Shown here: positions 1 to 7,349 of the stretch, in pieces
Numbering within the stretch: position 1 is the first letter of the stretch
Layout of the letters: each line of letters starts with the position of its first letter
NCBI GenBank assembly: GCA_002440705.1
Contig: DJVA01000048.1
Coordinates: 1 to 46,057, forward strand
Length of the DNA: 46,057 nucleotides
Source of the DNA: Flavobacteriaceae bacterium UBA6268
GTDB lineage: Bacteria > Bacteroidota > Bacteroidia > Flavobacteriales > Flavobacteriaceae
Direction: 5' to 3'
The notes under the pieces: model-generated
Databases searched by the model: none
What the model was told of the DNA's origin: nothing
What the model saw: the letters and a program-made list of their open reading frames with translations, nothing else
Translations under genes and position numbers: made by a program

Positions 1-7
1 AATTTAG

Positions 8-661
8 GGAGCCATTTTTAAGTTTGAAGGCCAAGTTTCTGTGTTTAATTATCAAAAGGGTCCTAGTTACCGTTGTTTGTTTGAAAACCCGCCGAAGGCT
101 GCTTTGGCAAATTGTTCAGAAATTGGCGTTCTTGGGGTATTGCCTGGTATTATTGGTTCCATGATGGCCAATGAAGTGCTGAAAATCATTCTTGAACTTG
201 GGAATGTATTAAGTGGAAGGGTATTGCTGTATGAGTCCTTGACCAGTAAAATAACCACGATTGAAATTACACGAAAAGAGGAAATCATCAAGGAGGTGCT
301 CCAAGGAAAAGAAACGTTCCAGGAACAGTTTAACGATCCTTTTTGTGGGGCCGCACCACTTGAGGTGAGCGTATTGGAAATCCTTCAACAAGAGGTGCAG
401 TTAGTAGATGTGCGCAATCTGGATGAACTTCCGAAAGTGACAAGCATGGAAGTAACCCGTATCCCTTTACACGAACTCGAAAATCGTATCAATGAACTAA
501 ACCCTGAAAAGAAAATAGTGCTGTTTTGTGCCACTGGAAGAAGAAGCCTTATGGCCGTTTCCTTATTGCAGGGCAAAAACTTCATGAATTGCGCTAGTTT
601 AAGAGGAGGAGCGCAAGAACTTTTGAATCATCAGAAAAATATAGTGCATGAAAACACATAA
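8..661 (+). CDS. MoeB/ThiF-family adenylyltransferase with C-terminal rhodanese domain (5' end missing or broken)
   Basis: This is the C-terminal part of an E1-like sulfur-carrier adenylyltransferase fused to a rhodanese domain. Such proteins adenylate MoaD (or ThiS) and help load it with sulfur. The E1-like part contains the conserved run NCSEIGVLGVLPGIIGS. The rhodanese loop CATGRRS puts its likely active Cys at codon 527-529. The N-terminal nucleotide-binding half (GxGGLG) is not in the window. The first usable start is GTG at 41, but family-like residues GAIFKFEGQVS are encoded in frame before it, from position 8. They are preceded by a TAG at 5-7 where relatives usually have Tyr. The gene is therefore either nonsense-mutated or affected by a sequence error. 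The zinc Cys pairs typical of MoeB look incomplete. It overlaps moaE by 14 bases, which supports a role in molybdopterin synthesis. Confidence 0.8.
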   Translation, partial: GAIFKFEGQVSVFNYQKGPSYRCLFENPPKAALANCSEIGVLGVLPGIIGSMMANEVLKIILELGNVLSGRVLLYESLTSKITTIEITRKEEIIKEVLQGKETFQEQFNDPFCGAAPLEVSVLEILQQEVQLVDVRNLDELPKVTSMEVTRIPLHELENRINELNPEKKIVLFCATGRRSLMAVSLLQGKNFMNCASLRGGAQELLNHQKNIVHENT

Positions 662-1091
662 GCCCAAGAACGTATTCATTCAGGGGCCAATTAGCCCTGA
701 TTTTATTGCGGATTCCATTGCCAAACATCAGACCAAAACAAGTATTGGTGCCCATACGATATTTCTGGGGCAAGTACGCGCCGATACCATTAAGGGAAAA
801 GAGGTTACAGGTATTACGTATACGGCCTATGAGGAAATGGCTCATGAAAAGTTTCATGAAATCCGTGAAACCAGTTTTGAAAAGTTCAACCTAACCTGTA
901 TGCACATCTACCATAGTTTGGGTATGGTGAAGGCCGGTGAAATTTGCATGTTCCTCTTTGTTTCGTCCACTCGAAGGAAAGAGGTATTCAAGGCGATGGA
1001 ATATTTGGTGAACGAGATCAAGGAAAAGGTGCCCATTTTTGGAAAGGAACTTTTTGAGGATGCTTCACATCAATGGAAAGTGAATACCTAA
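648..1091 (+). CDS. moaE: Molybdopterin synthase catalytic subunit MoaE
   Basis: MoaE is the large subunit of molybdopterin synthase. With thiocarboxylated MoaD it converts cyclic pyranopterin monophosphate to molybdopterin in the cytoplasm. The 147-residue length is usual. Family segments are visible: FLGQVRAD near residue 40, TYTAYEEMA near 60, HSLGMVKAGE near 90, and the C-terminal active-site region VPIFGKELFEDASHQWK. The start lies inside the end of the MoeB-rhodanese gene (14-base overlap), so translational coupling is likely. No moaD is seen in the window; it probably lies upstream. Confidence 0.95.
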   Translation: MKTHKPKNVFIQGPISPDFIADSIAKHQTKTSIGAHTIFLGQVRADTIKGKEVTGITYTAYEEMAHEKFHEIRETSFEKFNLTCMHIYHSLGMVKAGEICMFLFVSSTRRKEVFKAMEYLVNEIKEKVPIFGKELFEDASHQWKVNT

Positions 1092-1121
1092 CTTTAAAGT
1101 AGCAACGCCCAATTTGTAACT

Positions 1122-2036
1122 ATGATTGATATAACCCATAAAACCCATACACTCCGTAGCGCTACTGCCCAAGCCATTGTATTGGTCAGTAAACCGGAAA
1201 CGATTTTAGCCATTGAACGGGGAATGGTCCCCAAAGGGGACGTATTTTCCATGAGCAAAGCAGCCGGATTGTTGGGCGTGAAAAAGACTCCAGAATTGCT
1301 CCCGGATTGTCACCCACTTCCGATTGAGTACACTGGGATTGATTTTGAAATCAACGGATTGGAAATCACCGTGCGGTGCACCATCAAAACAATCTATAAA
1401 ACAGGGGTAGAGGTGGAAGCCATGCACGGGGTCAGCGTAGTAGCACTAAACATGTACGATATGTTGAAACCCATCGATAAGGGCGTTGAAATCCGGCACA
1501 TCAAATTATTGAAGAAGCAAGGCGGGAAATCGGATTACTCCGATACCTTCAACAAGGTCTTATCGGCAGCGGTCATTGTATGTTCCGATTCCATTTCGGA
1601 AGGAAAAAAGGAGGATTATGCCGGTAAGGCAGTAATGGCAAAATTGGAATCTTGTGGGGTTCTTGTAAAAGATTACCAAATCATTCCCGACGAAAAGGAA
1701 CTCATTCAGGAAAAGGCAAAACACTATCATCAAGAAGGGATCGATCTCATTATTTTTTCTGGCGGAACTGGGCTTTCCCATCGGGATGTTACCCCCGAAG
1801 CACTACTGCCTCTTCTGGAACGAAGAATCCCCGGAATTGAAGAGGCCATCCGTAGTTACGGTCAGGATCGCACTCCGTATTCCATGCTTTCGCGAAGTGT
1901 GGCGGGTTCCTTGGGCGAGAGCCTTTTACTGGCCTTACCGGGTTCAACTAAAGGAGCCCAGGAATCCATGGATGCACTATTTCCAGCATTGTTGCATATT
2001 TTCAGGATTTTTCAAGGAGCAAAACACGATTCATGA
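1122..2036 (+). CDS. moaCB: Bifunctional molybdenum cofactor protein, MoaC-MoaB/MogA fusion
   Basis: Two Moco domains are joined in one 304-residue chain. Residues 1 to about 140 are MoaC (cyclic pyranopterin monophosphate synthase), with DCHPLP and MYDMLKPIDK carrying the expected His, Asp and Lys. Residues from about 148 onward are a MoaB/MogA domain, which adenylates molybdopterin; it shows IVCSDSISEG, FSGGTGLSHRDVTPEA and ALPGSTKG. The first domain is slightly shorter than free MoaC (about 160 residues). MoaC-MoaB fusions are known in Bacteroidota. The gene starts 30 bases after moaE and overlaps moaA by 4 bases (ATGA), so it belongs to the same transcript. Confidence 0.93.
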   Translation: MIDITHKTHTLRSATAQAIVLVSKPETILAIERGMVPKGDVFSMSKAAGLLGVKKTPELLPDCHPLPIEYTGIDFEINGLEITVRCTIKTIYKTGVEVEAMHGVSVVALNMYDMLKPIDKGVEIRHIKLLKKQGGKSDYSDTFNKVLSAAVIVCSDSISEGKKEDYAGKAVMAKLESCGVLVKDYQIIPDEKELIQEKAKHYHQEGIDLIIFSGGTGLSHRDVTPEALLPLLERRIPGIEEAIRSYGQDRTPYSMLSRSVAGSLGESLLLALPGSTKGAQESMDALFPALLHIFRIFQGAKHDS

Positions 2037-3040
2037 ACAAGGATCAAAACATACTCACTGATACTTTTGGTAGAGCCCATGGGTATTTGCGTATTTCCCT
2101 GATTGAACGCTGCAATTTGCGATGTACCTATTGCATGCCTGCCGAGGGCATTCCGCTTTCCCCTAAATCCCATCTTATGAGTTATGAAGAGGTTTATACT
2201 ATTGCAAAAACCTTTGCGGATTATGGGGTTTCCAAAATCAGGATCACAGGGGGTGAACCTCTGGTACGTAAGGATTTCCCGTTGATTCTAGAAAAATTGG
2301 CTTCCCTTCCTGTGGAATTGGCCCTTACCACTAATGCAGTTGCTGTAGACCGGTACCTAGATACGTTCAAAAAATTTAGATTGAATCACATCAATGTAAG
2401 CTTAGATTCGCTAGATGCTGAGAAATTCAAACAAATAACCCGAAGGGACTACTTCGAAAAAGTATGGAGGAATTTCCATACCTTGATTGAACACGGTTTT
2501 AAGGTAAAGTTGAATGCGGTATTGATGAAAGGAATCAATGAGGACGAGGTGGTAGATTTCATCCGTTTAACGGAAAAACTTCCCATATCGGTTCGATTTA
2601 TCGAATTTATGCCTTTTGATGGGAACCGATGGAACCTGGACAAACTGGTTTCTTACCAGGAAGTGCTGCAAAAAGCCCAGGATGCTTTCGGGAAACATGA
2701 AGTTGTGCGGTTGGACGATGCTCCTAACGATACCTCCAAAAATTTCAAAATAAAAGGATACGAGGGCTCTTTTGCCATTATCAGTACGGTGACCAACCCG
2801 TTTTGTGATAGCTGCAACCGATTGCGCCTTACGGCCAATGGCCGACTGAAGAATTGTCTTTTTTCCGCATCGGAATCTGATTTGCTAACACCCTTGCGAC
2901 TTGGGAAACCCATCGAGCCTATAATCTCTAAGGCCGTTCAGTCAAAATTCGGGGTACGTGGAGGGATGGACACCCTGGAGAAGTTGAAAGACCCCAAATT
3001 TCACTCCCAAAACAGAAGTATGATCGCCATTGGAGGATAA
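2033..3040 (+). CDS. moaA: GTP 3',8-cyclase MoaA (radical SAM)
   Basis: MoaA catalyses the first step of molybdenum cofactor synthesis, the radical SAM rearrangement of GTP that feeds MoaC. The N-terminal radical SAM cluster is ERCNLRCTYCMP with Cys 27, 31 and 34. The second, substrate-binding 4Fe-4S cluster is CDSC followed by a Cys 14 residues later (258, 261, 275). The protein ends in the Gly-Gly dipeptide (AIGG) needed by MoaA. The length of 335 residues is standard. It overlaps the moaCB stop by 4 bases and is the last Moco gene before fhs. Confidence 0.97.
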   Translation: MNKDQNILTDTFGRAHGYLRISLIERCNLRCTYCMPAEGIPLSPKSHLMSYEEVYTIAKTFADYGVSKIRITGGEPLVRKDFPLILEKLASLPVELALTTNAVAVDRYLDTFKKFRLNHINVSLDSLDAEKFKQITRRDYFEKVWRNFHTLIEHGFKVKLNAVLMKGINEDEVVDFIRLTEKLPISVRFIEFMPFDGNRWNLDKLVSYQEVLQKAQDAFGKHEVVRLDDAPNDTSKNFKIKGYEGSFAIISTVTNPFCDSCNRLRLTANGRLKNCLFSASESDLLTPLRLGKPIEPIISKAVQSKFGVRGGMDTLEKLKDPKFHSQNRSMIAIGG

Positions 3041-3107
3041 TTTAAAGTACTTCTTCAGGTAAATTTTAATTAAATGTTTAATATTATACATTGAAAATTG
3101 ATATAAA

Positions 3108-4775
3108 ATGACCGATCAAGACATTGCGAAACAAGTTACCTTAAAACACATTAGCCAGATTGCAGAAAAATTGGGGCTCGATCAGGAACAATTAGACTTA
3201 TACGGGAAGTATAAGGCCAAACTTCCTCATTCAATTATTGATCGGGAAAAAGTTAAAAAAAGCAACCTCATTTTAGTGACTGCCATTTCACCCACTCCTG
3301 CGGGCGAAGGCAAGACCACGATGTCTATTGGGCTCTCCGAGGGATTGCACCAGTTGGGAAAACGTACCATCGTGGTTTTAAGGGAACCTTCCTTGGGCCC
3401 CGTCTTCGGAATTAAAGGGGGCGCTACCGGAGGTGGGTATTCCCAAGTGCTTCCCATGGAAGATATCAATTTGCATTTTACAGGTGATTTTTCAGCGATT
3501 GAGAAGGCACATAATCTACTTTCAGCAGTCATCGATAATAATATTCAAAGTAAGACGAATTCCTTGGGAATTGACGCACGAACCGTAAAATGGAAGCGCG
3601 TGATGGATATGAACGACCGAGCCCTGCGGCATATCATTGTGGGACTGGGAGGGACTACTTCCGGAGTGCCTCGGGAAACAGGTTTCGATATTACAGCCGC
3701 TTCTGAAATCATGGCCATTCTTTGCCTTTCGGACAATTTGGAAGACCTTAAAAGACGATTGGGAAATATTTTTGTGGGCTATACTTTTCAAAAGAAACCC
3801 ATTTATGCCAGGGATTTAAAAGTGGAAGGTGCCATGGCCGCTTTGCTGAAAGAAGCCATAAAACCCAATTTGGTACAAACCATTGAAGGAAACCCCGCCA
3901 TCATTCACGGAGGTCCTTTTGCCAATATCGCTCAAGGGACCAATTCGGTTATTGCAACACGAATGGGGATGTCTTTGGCCGATTATACGGTAACCGAAGC
4001 TGGATTTGGAGCAGATCTGGGAGCGGAAAAGTTTTTGGACATTAAATGCCAAAGCGCAGGAATTGCACCAAAAGCAGTGGTACTTACAGCGACCATTCGG
4101 GCCTTGAAGTACCACGGAGGGGCACCGCTATCCGACTTAACAACCCCCAACCCGGATGCAGTGAAAAAGGGATTGCCCAATTTGGAAAAACATTTGGAAA
4201 ATGTGAAACAGTTCGGCATTACGCCCATAATTGCCATTAACCGGTTTGTGTCTGATAGCGACGAAGAAATTGCAATCATCAAGGAATTTGCCGAATCAAT
4301 TGGAATACGTGTGGCGCTTGCTGAAGTGTGGGCCAAAGGGGGAAAAGGGGCTTTGGAATTGGCACAGCAGGTGGTTGAAACCGTAGAAGCCTCTAAAGGA
4401 ACTTTTACTCCGGTCTATTCATGGGATATGGATGTTACTTCCAAGATCGAGGCCATTGCCACCAAAATTTATGGAGCCGACCAAGTGGAATATTCCGCTC
4501 AAGCAAAAAAAGACCTGCAGACGATTGCCGAATTGGGCTTGGAAGCATTGCCGATTTGTATCGCGAAAACCCAAAAGTCCTTGTCGGACAATCCTAAATT
4601 GCTGGGAAGGCCCAAGGATTTTACCATTACCATTCGGGAGATTGAAATTGCTGCTGGAGCGGGATTTTTGGTACCAATTTCCGGTGAAATGATGCGAATG
4701 CCTGGCCTACCTGCACATCCAGCATCAGAGAACATAAGCATTGATAATGAAGGAAATATCACTGGTTTATTTTAA
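3108..4775 (+). CDS. fhs: Formate--tetrahydrofolate ligase
   Basis: This enzyme forms 10-formyl-tetrahydrofolate from formate, ATP and THF, and so feeds formate into one-carbon metabolism. It is 555 residues long, typical for the monofunctional bacterial enzyme. The P-loop TPAGEGKTTMS lies near residue 63, followed by REPSLGPVFGIKGGATGGGY and the Fhs core around GGPFANIAQGTNS. The C-terminus has the conserved PGLPAHPASE. The gene starts 67 bases after moaA in an AT-rich gap. It lies between the Moco genes and the formate dehydrogenase genes, so formate is probably the shared substrate. Confidence 0.97.
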   Translation: MTDQDIAKQVTLKHISQIAEKLGLDQEQLDLYGKYKAKLPHSIIDREKVKKSNLILVTAISPTPAGEGKTTMSIGLSEGLHQLGKRTIVVLREPSLGPVFGIKGGATGGGYSQVLPMEDINLHFTGDFSAIEKAHNLLSAVIDNNIQSKTNSLGIDARTVKWKRVMDMNDRALRHIIVGLGGTTSGVPRETGFDITAASEIMAILCLSDNLEDLKRRLGNIFVGYTFQKKPIYARDLKVEGAMAALLKEAIKPNLVQTIEGNPAIIHGGPFANIAQGTNSVIATRMGMSLADYTVTEAGFGADLGAEKFLDIKCQSAGIAPKAVVLTATIRALKYHGGAPLSDLTTPNPDAVKKGLPNLEKHLENVKQFGITPIIAINRFVSDSDEEIAIIKEFAESIGIRVALAEVWAKGGKGALELAQQVVETVEASKGTFTPVYSWDMDVTSKIEAIATKIYGADQVEYSAQAKKDLQTIAELGLEALPICIAKTQKSLSDNPKLLGRPKDFTITIREIEIAAGAGFLVPISGEMMRMPGLPAHPASENISIDNEGNITGLF

Positions 4776-4797
4776 CAAATGGAATGAAATATTCCCT

Positions 4798-4805
4798 TAA
4801 CTTTG
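4798..4805 (+). promoter_or_regulatory. Bacteroidota -7 element upstream of fdhD
   Basis: TAACTTTG fits the Bacteroidota -7 consensus TAnnTTTG and leaves a leader of about 30 bases before the fdhD start. No clear TTG -33 box is seen 19-21 bases upstream. It may allow the formate dehydrogenase genes to be transcribed apart from fhs. Confidence 0.4.
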
Positions 4806-4835
4806 TGAAAATCGGTTATATCCTTAGAATCCGCT

Positions 4836-5672
4836 ATGGCAACCAGAAAGTATCAAGGCAAGAAATTCGATGAAAAGGACTCAAGCACTATTTGGGATCC
4901 CCTCAATATTGAAGAAGCCTTGCAGGTCGATATCAACAATGCCCCTTTCACGGTTTCCATGCGAACTCCTGGCGACGATGCTTATCTCATTCGGGGGTTA
5001 TTGCATTCAGAAGATATTATCAAGAACCCCGGCTTTATCCCAGACATTATTTTAAAGAAGCAAAACGAGGCGGGTATTGTTTCGATAGTAAATGTGACCA
5101 TTCCCGATGCTGAACTGGGAGCAGGGTATTCCAATAGTCGTAGTTTATTGTCGGTTTCTTCCTGTGGAATTTGTGGAAAAACAGCATTGAGTGATTTGTC
5201 CTTTATCGGCGCAACCTTAAATGACTCCCAAAAACTGGATATTGCAATCTTACCGGAGTTATTTAAGAAAATGCAGACAAGACAAATCGATTTCAAACAA
5301 TCGGGTGGAACCCATGCCGCTGCTGCTTTCACAATGGACGGTTCCCTCCTGTGCGTTATGGAGGATATTGGTAGACACAATGCGGTGGACAAAGTAGTGG
5401 GCAAATTAATTACCATGGGCCAACTGGATGCGGCTAAGATCATGACCGTAAGCGGAAGGATTTCCTATGAAATTGTGGTAAAATGCTTCAAGGCCAAAAT
5501 TCCAATTTTGGCAGCGGTTTCAGCACCTTCTTCCCTTGCTGTGGATTATGCCAAGGAATTGGGCCTCACCGTGTTTGGATTTTGTCGAGAGCAAAGGGCT
5601 ACCTGCTATGCACATCCCCAGCGAGTAAAAAATACAACATCAAATGAAGGTTCAGAAAATAAAGCCAGTTAA
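4836..5672 (+). CDS. fdhD: FdhD, formate dehydrogenase accessory sulfurtransferase
   Basis: FdhD carries sulfur from a cysteine desulfurase to the Mo-bisPGD cofactor and hands the sulfurated cofactor to formate dehydrogenase. The length of 278 residues is normal. The sulfur-relay motif CGIC is at Cys 110 and 113. Other family blocks are GGTHAAAAF, EDIGRHNAVDKVVG and SGRISYEIV, and the C-terminus has GFCREQR. The gene ends 9 bases before the formate dehydrogenase beta subunit gene, so it belongs to the fdh operon and almost certainly serves that enzyme. Confidence 0.96.
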   Translation: MATRKYQGKKFDEKDSSTIWDPLNIEEALQVDINNAPFTVSMRTPGDDAYLIRGLLHSEDIIKNPGFIPDIILKKQNEAGIVSIVNVTIPDAELGAGYSNSRSLLSVSSCGICGKTALSDLSFIGATLNDSQKLDIAILPELFKKMQTRQIDFKQSGGTHAAAAFTMDGSLLCVMEDIGRHNAVDKVVGKLITMGQLDAAKIMTVSGRISYEIVVKCFKAKIPILAAVSAPSSLAVDYAKELGLTVFGFCREQRATCYAHPQRVKNTTSNEGSENKAS

Positions 5673-5681
5673 ACCAAGCGT

Positions 5682-7337
5682 ATGTCAGATAACTTAAGTG
5701 AACTTTTAGGAAAAAAAGGGATTGGCGGCAGCCTCTTCGACAAAATGGGGAAGCTGAGCCGTGAGGATGGGGGTTCCCCTTCAGAAGCGCAATTGACTGC
5801 CTTGGCCGAGGAGTTCCTGGTAGGAAAAGCCAATACCTTTGGCACGGCTACTTTTTATGACTTTCTGAAACCGGAGAACAAAGGTAAGAAGGTGTATGTG
5901 TGCAATGGATCGGCTTGCTTGTGTGCAGGAACACAGGATACCGTGCTGGAATCCCTTCAACAAGAATTTAAACATGACGAAATTGGGCACATGACCTGTT
6001 TGGGCCGTTGCCACGAAAACAGTGCTTTTCATTATCAGGGGAAAAATTACTCTGGGAAAGCCATTCACGGCTTGGATGAAATTATAAAGAGCCAAAAAAA
6101 CCAATACCAAGACGCCTATCAGGTTCGGGCTAGTGGTGCGGCCATTTTAACCAAACCATTTACGCAAATAGATGCCTATTATACCCCTTTCAAAAAAGCC
6201 CTACAGGCTTCACCCGAAGCAGTGCTGGAAGAAATTAAAACCTCCAATTTAAGGGGCCGGGGAGGAGCAGGATTTCCCATGGGGTTGAAATTGGAGTTTT
6301 GCCGAAAAGCCGAGAACGACACCAAATTCGTTATTTGCAATGCCGATGAAGGAGATCCCGGAGCTTATTCCGATAGGTACTTGTTGGAAGCAAGACCCCA
6401 TTCCGTACTTTTCGGAATGTTAGTTGCCGGTTATCTGGTGAAAGCAAATTATGGAATCCTTTACATTAGGGCAGAATATCCCGAATCGGTGACCATTGTC
6501 CAAGACGCCATCGACCAGCTTCGCGAACATGGGCTTATTGGGGTGGATATTGAGGGAAGTGGTTTTAACTTTGACATCAAAATCATCCAAGCCCAAGGTT
6601 CCTACATTTGTGGGGAGGAAACGGCCCTAATCAATTCCATCGAAGGCCAAAGACCTGAAGTAAGGGTTCGGCCACCATATCCAGCACAGAAAGGCTTGTT
6701 CAACAAACCTACGGTAGTAAACAATGTTGAAACCTTAGCGGCCTTGCACTACATATTGGAACACGGCGGCCTTGCCTGGAAACAAATTGGAACTGAAAAG
6801 TCTTCCGGAACTAAATTGGTTTCGCTGGATAGTTATTTCAATGCCCCAGGAATTTATGAGGTGGAAATGGGGACACCACTTTCAACAGTAATCTACGATC
6901 TAGGAAAAGGCTTTAAAAAAGAGGTGAAGGCATTGCACATTGGTGGACCCTTGGGAGGCATTGTCCCACTTTCCAAAATTGGAGACCTCACTTTGGACTT
7001 TGAGTCTTTTTCCAAAGAAGGATTTCTATTGGGGCACGCTTCTGTGGTGAGTATCCCATCCAACTTTTCCATGATGCGCTATATAGAACATTTGTTCGAT
7101 TTTGCTGCTTATGAAAGTTGTGGGAAGTGCTTTCCATGCCGTTTGGGTACCAAACGAGGTCATGAATTGACCTCCAAAGCATTGGAGTCTGATTATAAAA
7201 TAGATCGCACACTTTTTAACGATTTGCTCAGCACCCTGGAGCAAGGATCGCTTTGTGCACATGGGGGCGGTATCCCGCTACCCATTCGAAACGCCCTTAC
7301 CTATTTTGAAGGGGAACTCAAGGCGTATTTTAACTAA
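5682..7337 (+). CDS. NAD-dependent formate dehydrogenase, fused gamma-beta (NuoE/NuoF-like) subunit
   Basis: This is the diaphorase subunit that passes electrons from formate oxidation to NAD. The N-terminal part, about 140 residues, is a NuoE-like thioredoxin-fold 2Fe-2S domain with CNGSAC and TCLGRC supplying four Cys. The rest is NuoF-like. It has the FMN/NADH-binding GRGGAGFPMGLK from about residue 191, NADEGDPGAYSDR and ICGEETALINSIEG. A 4Fe-4S site is formed by Cys 480, 483, 486 and 525. In many FDH systems these are separate proteins (FdsG and FdsB); here they form one 551-residue chain. It lies 9 bases after fdhD and 12 bases before the catalytic subunit gene. A hydrogenase or Complex I diaphorase is less likely, because the partner is a clear formate dehydrogenase. 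Confidence 0.92.
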   Translation: MSDNLSELLGKKGIGGSLFDKMGKLSREDGGSPSEAQLTALAEEFLVGKANTFGTATFYDFLKPENKGKKVYVCNGSACLCAGTQDTVLESLQQEFKHDEIGHMTCLGRCHENSAFHYQGKNYSGKAIHGLDEIIKSQKNQYQDAYQVRASGAAILTKPFTQIDAYYTPFKKALQASPEAVLEEIKTSNLRGRGGAGFPMGLKLEFCRKAENDTKFVICNADEGDPGAYSDRYLLEARPHSVLFGMLVAGYLVKANYGILYIRAEYPESVTIVQDAIDQLREHGLIGVDIEGSGFNFDIKIIQAQGSYICGEETALINSIEGQRPEVRVRPPYPAQKGLFNKPTVVNNVETLAALHYILEHGGLAWKQIGTEKSSGTKLVSLDSYFNAPGIYEVEMGTPLSTVIYDLGKGFKKEVKALHIGGPLGGIVPLSKIGDLTLDFESFSKEGFLLGHASVVSIPSNFSMMRYIEHLFDFAAYESCGKCFPCRLGTKRGHELTSKALESDYKIDRTLFNDLLSTLEQGSLCAHGGGIPLPIRNALTYFEGELKAYFN

Positions 7338-7349
7338 AACTATGTTACC

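Noticed and set aside
1091..1100. Palindrome ACTTTAAAGT between moaE and moaCB
   Set aside because: It is short and AT-rich, and no other operator or hairpin evidence is seen. It is likely chance.
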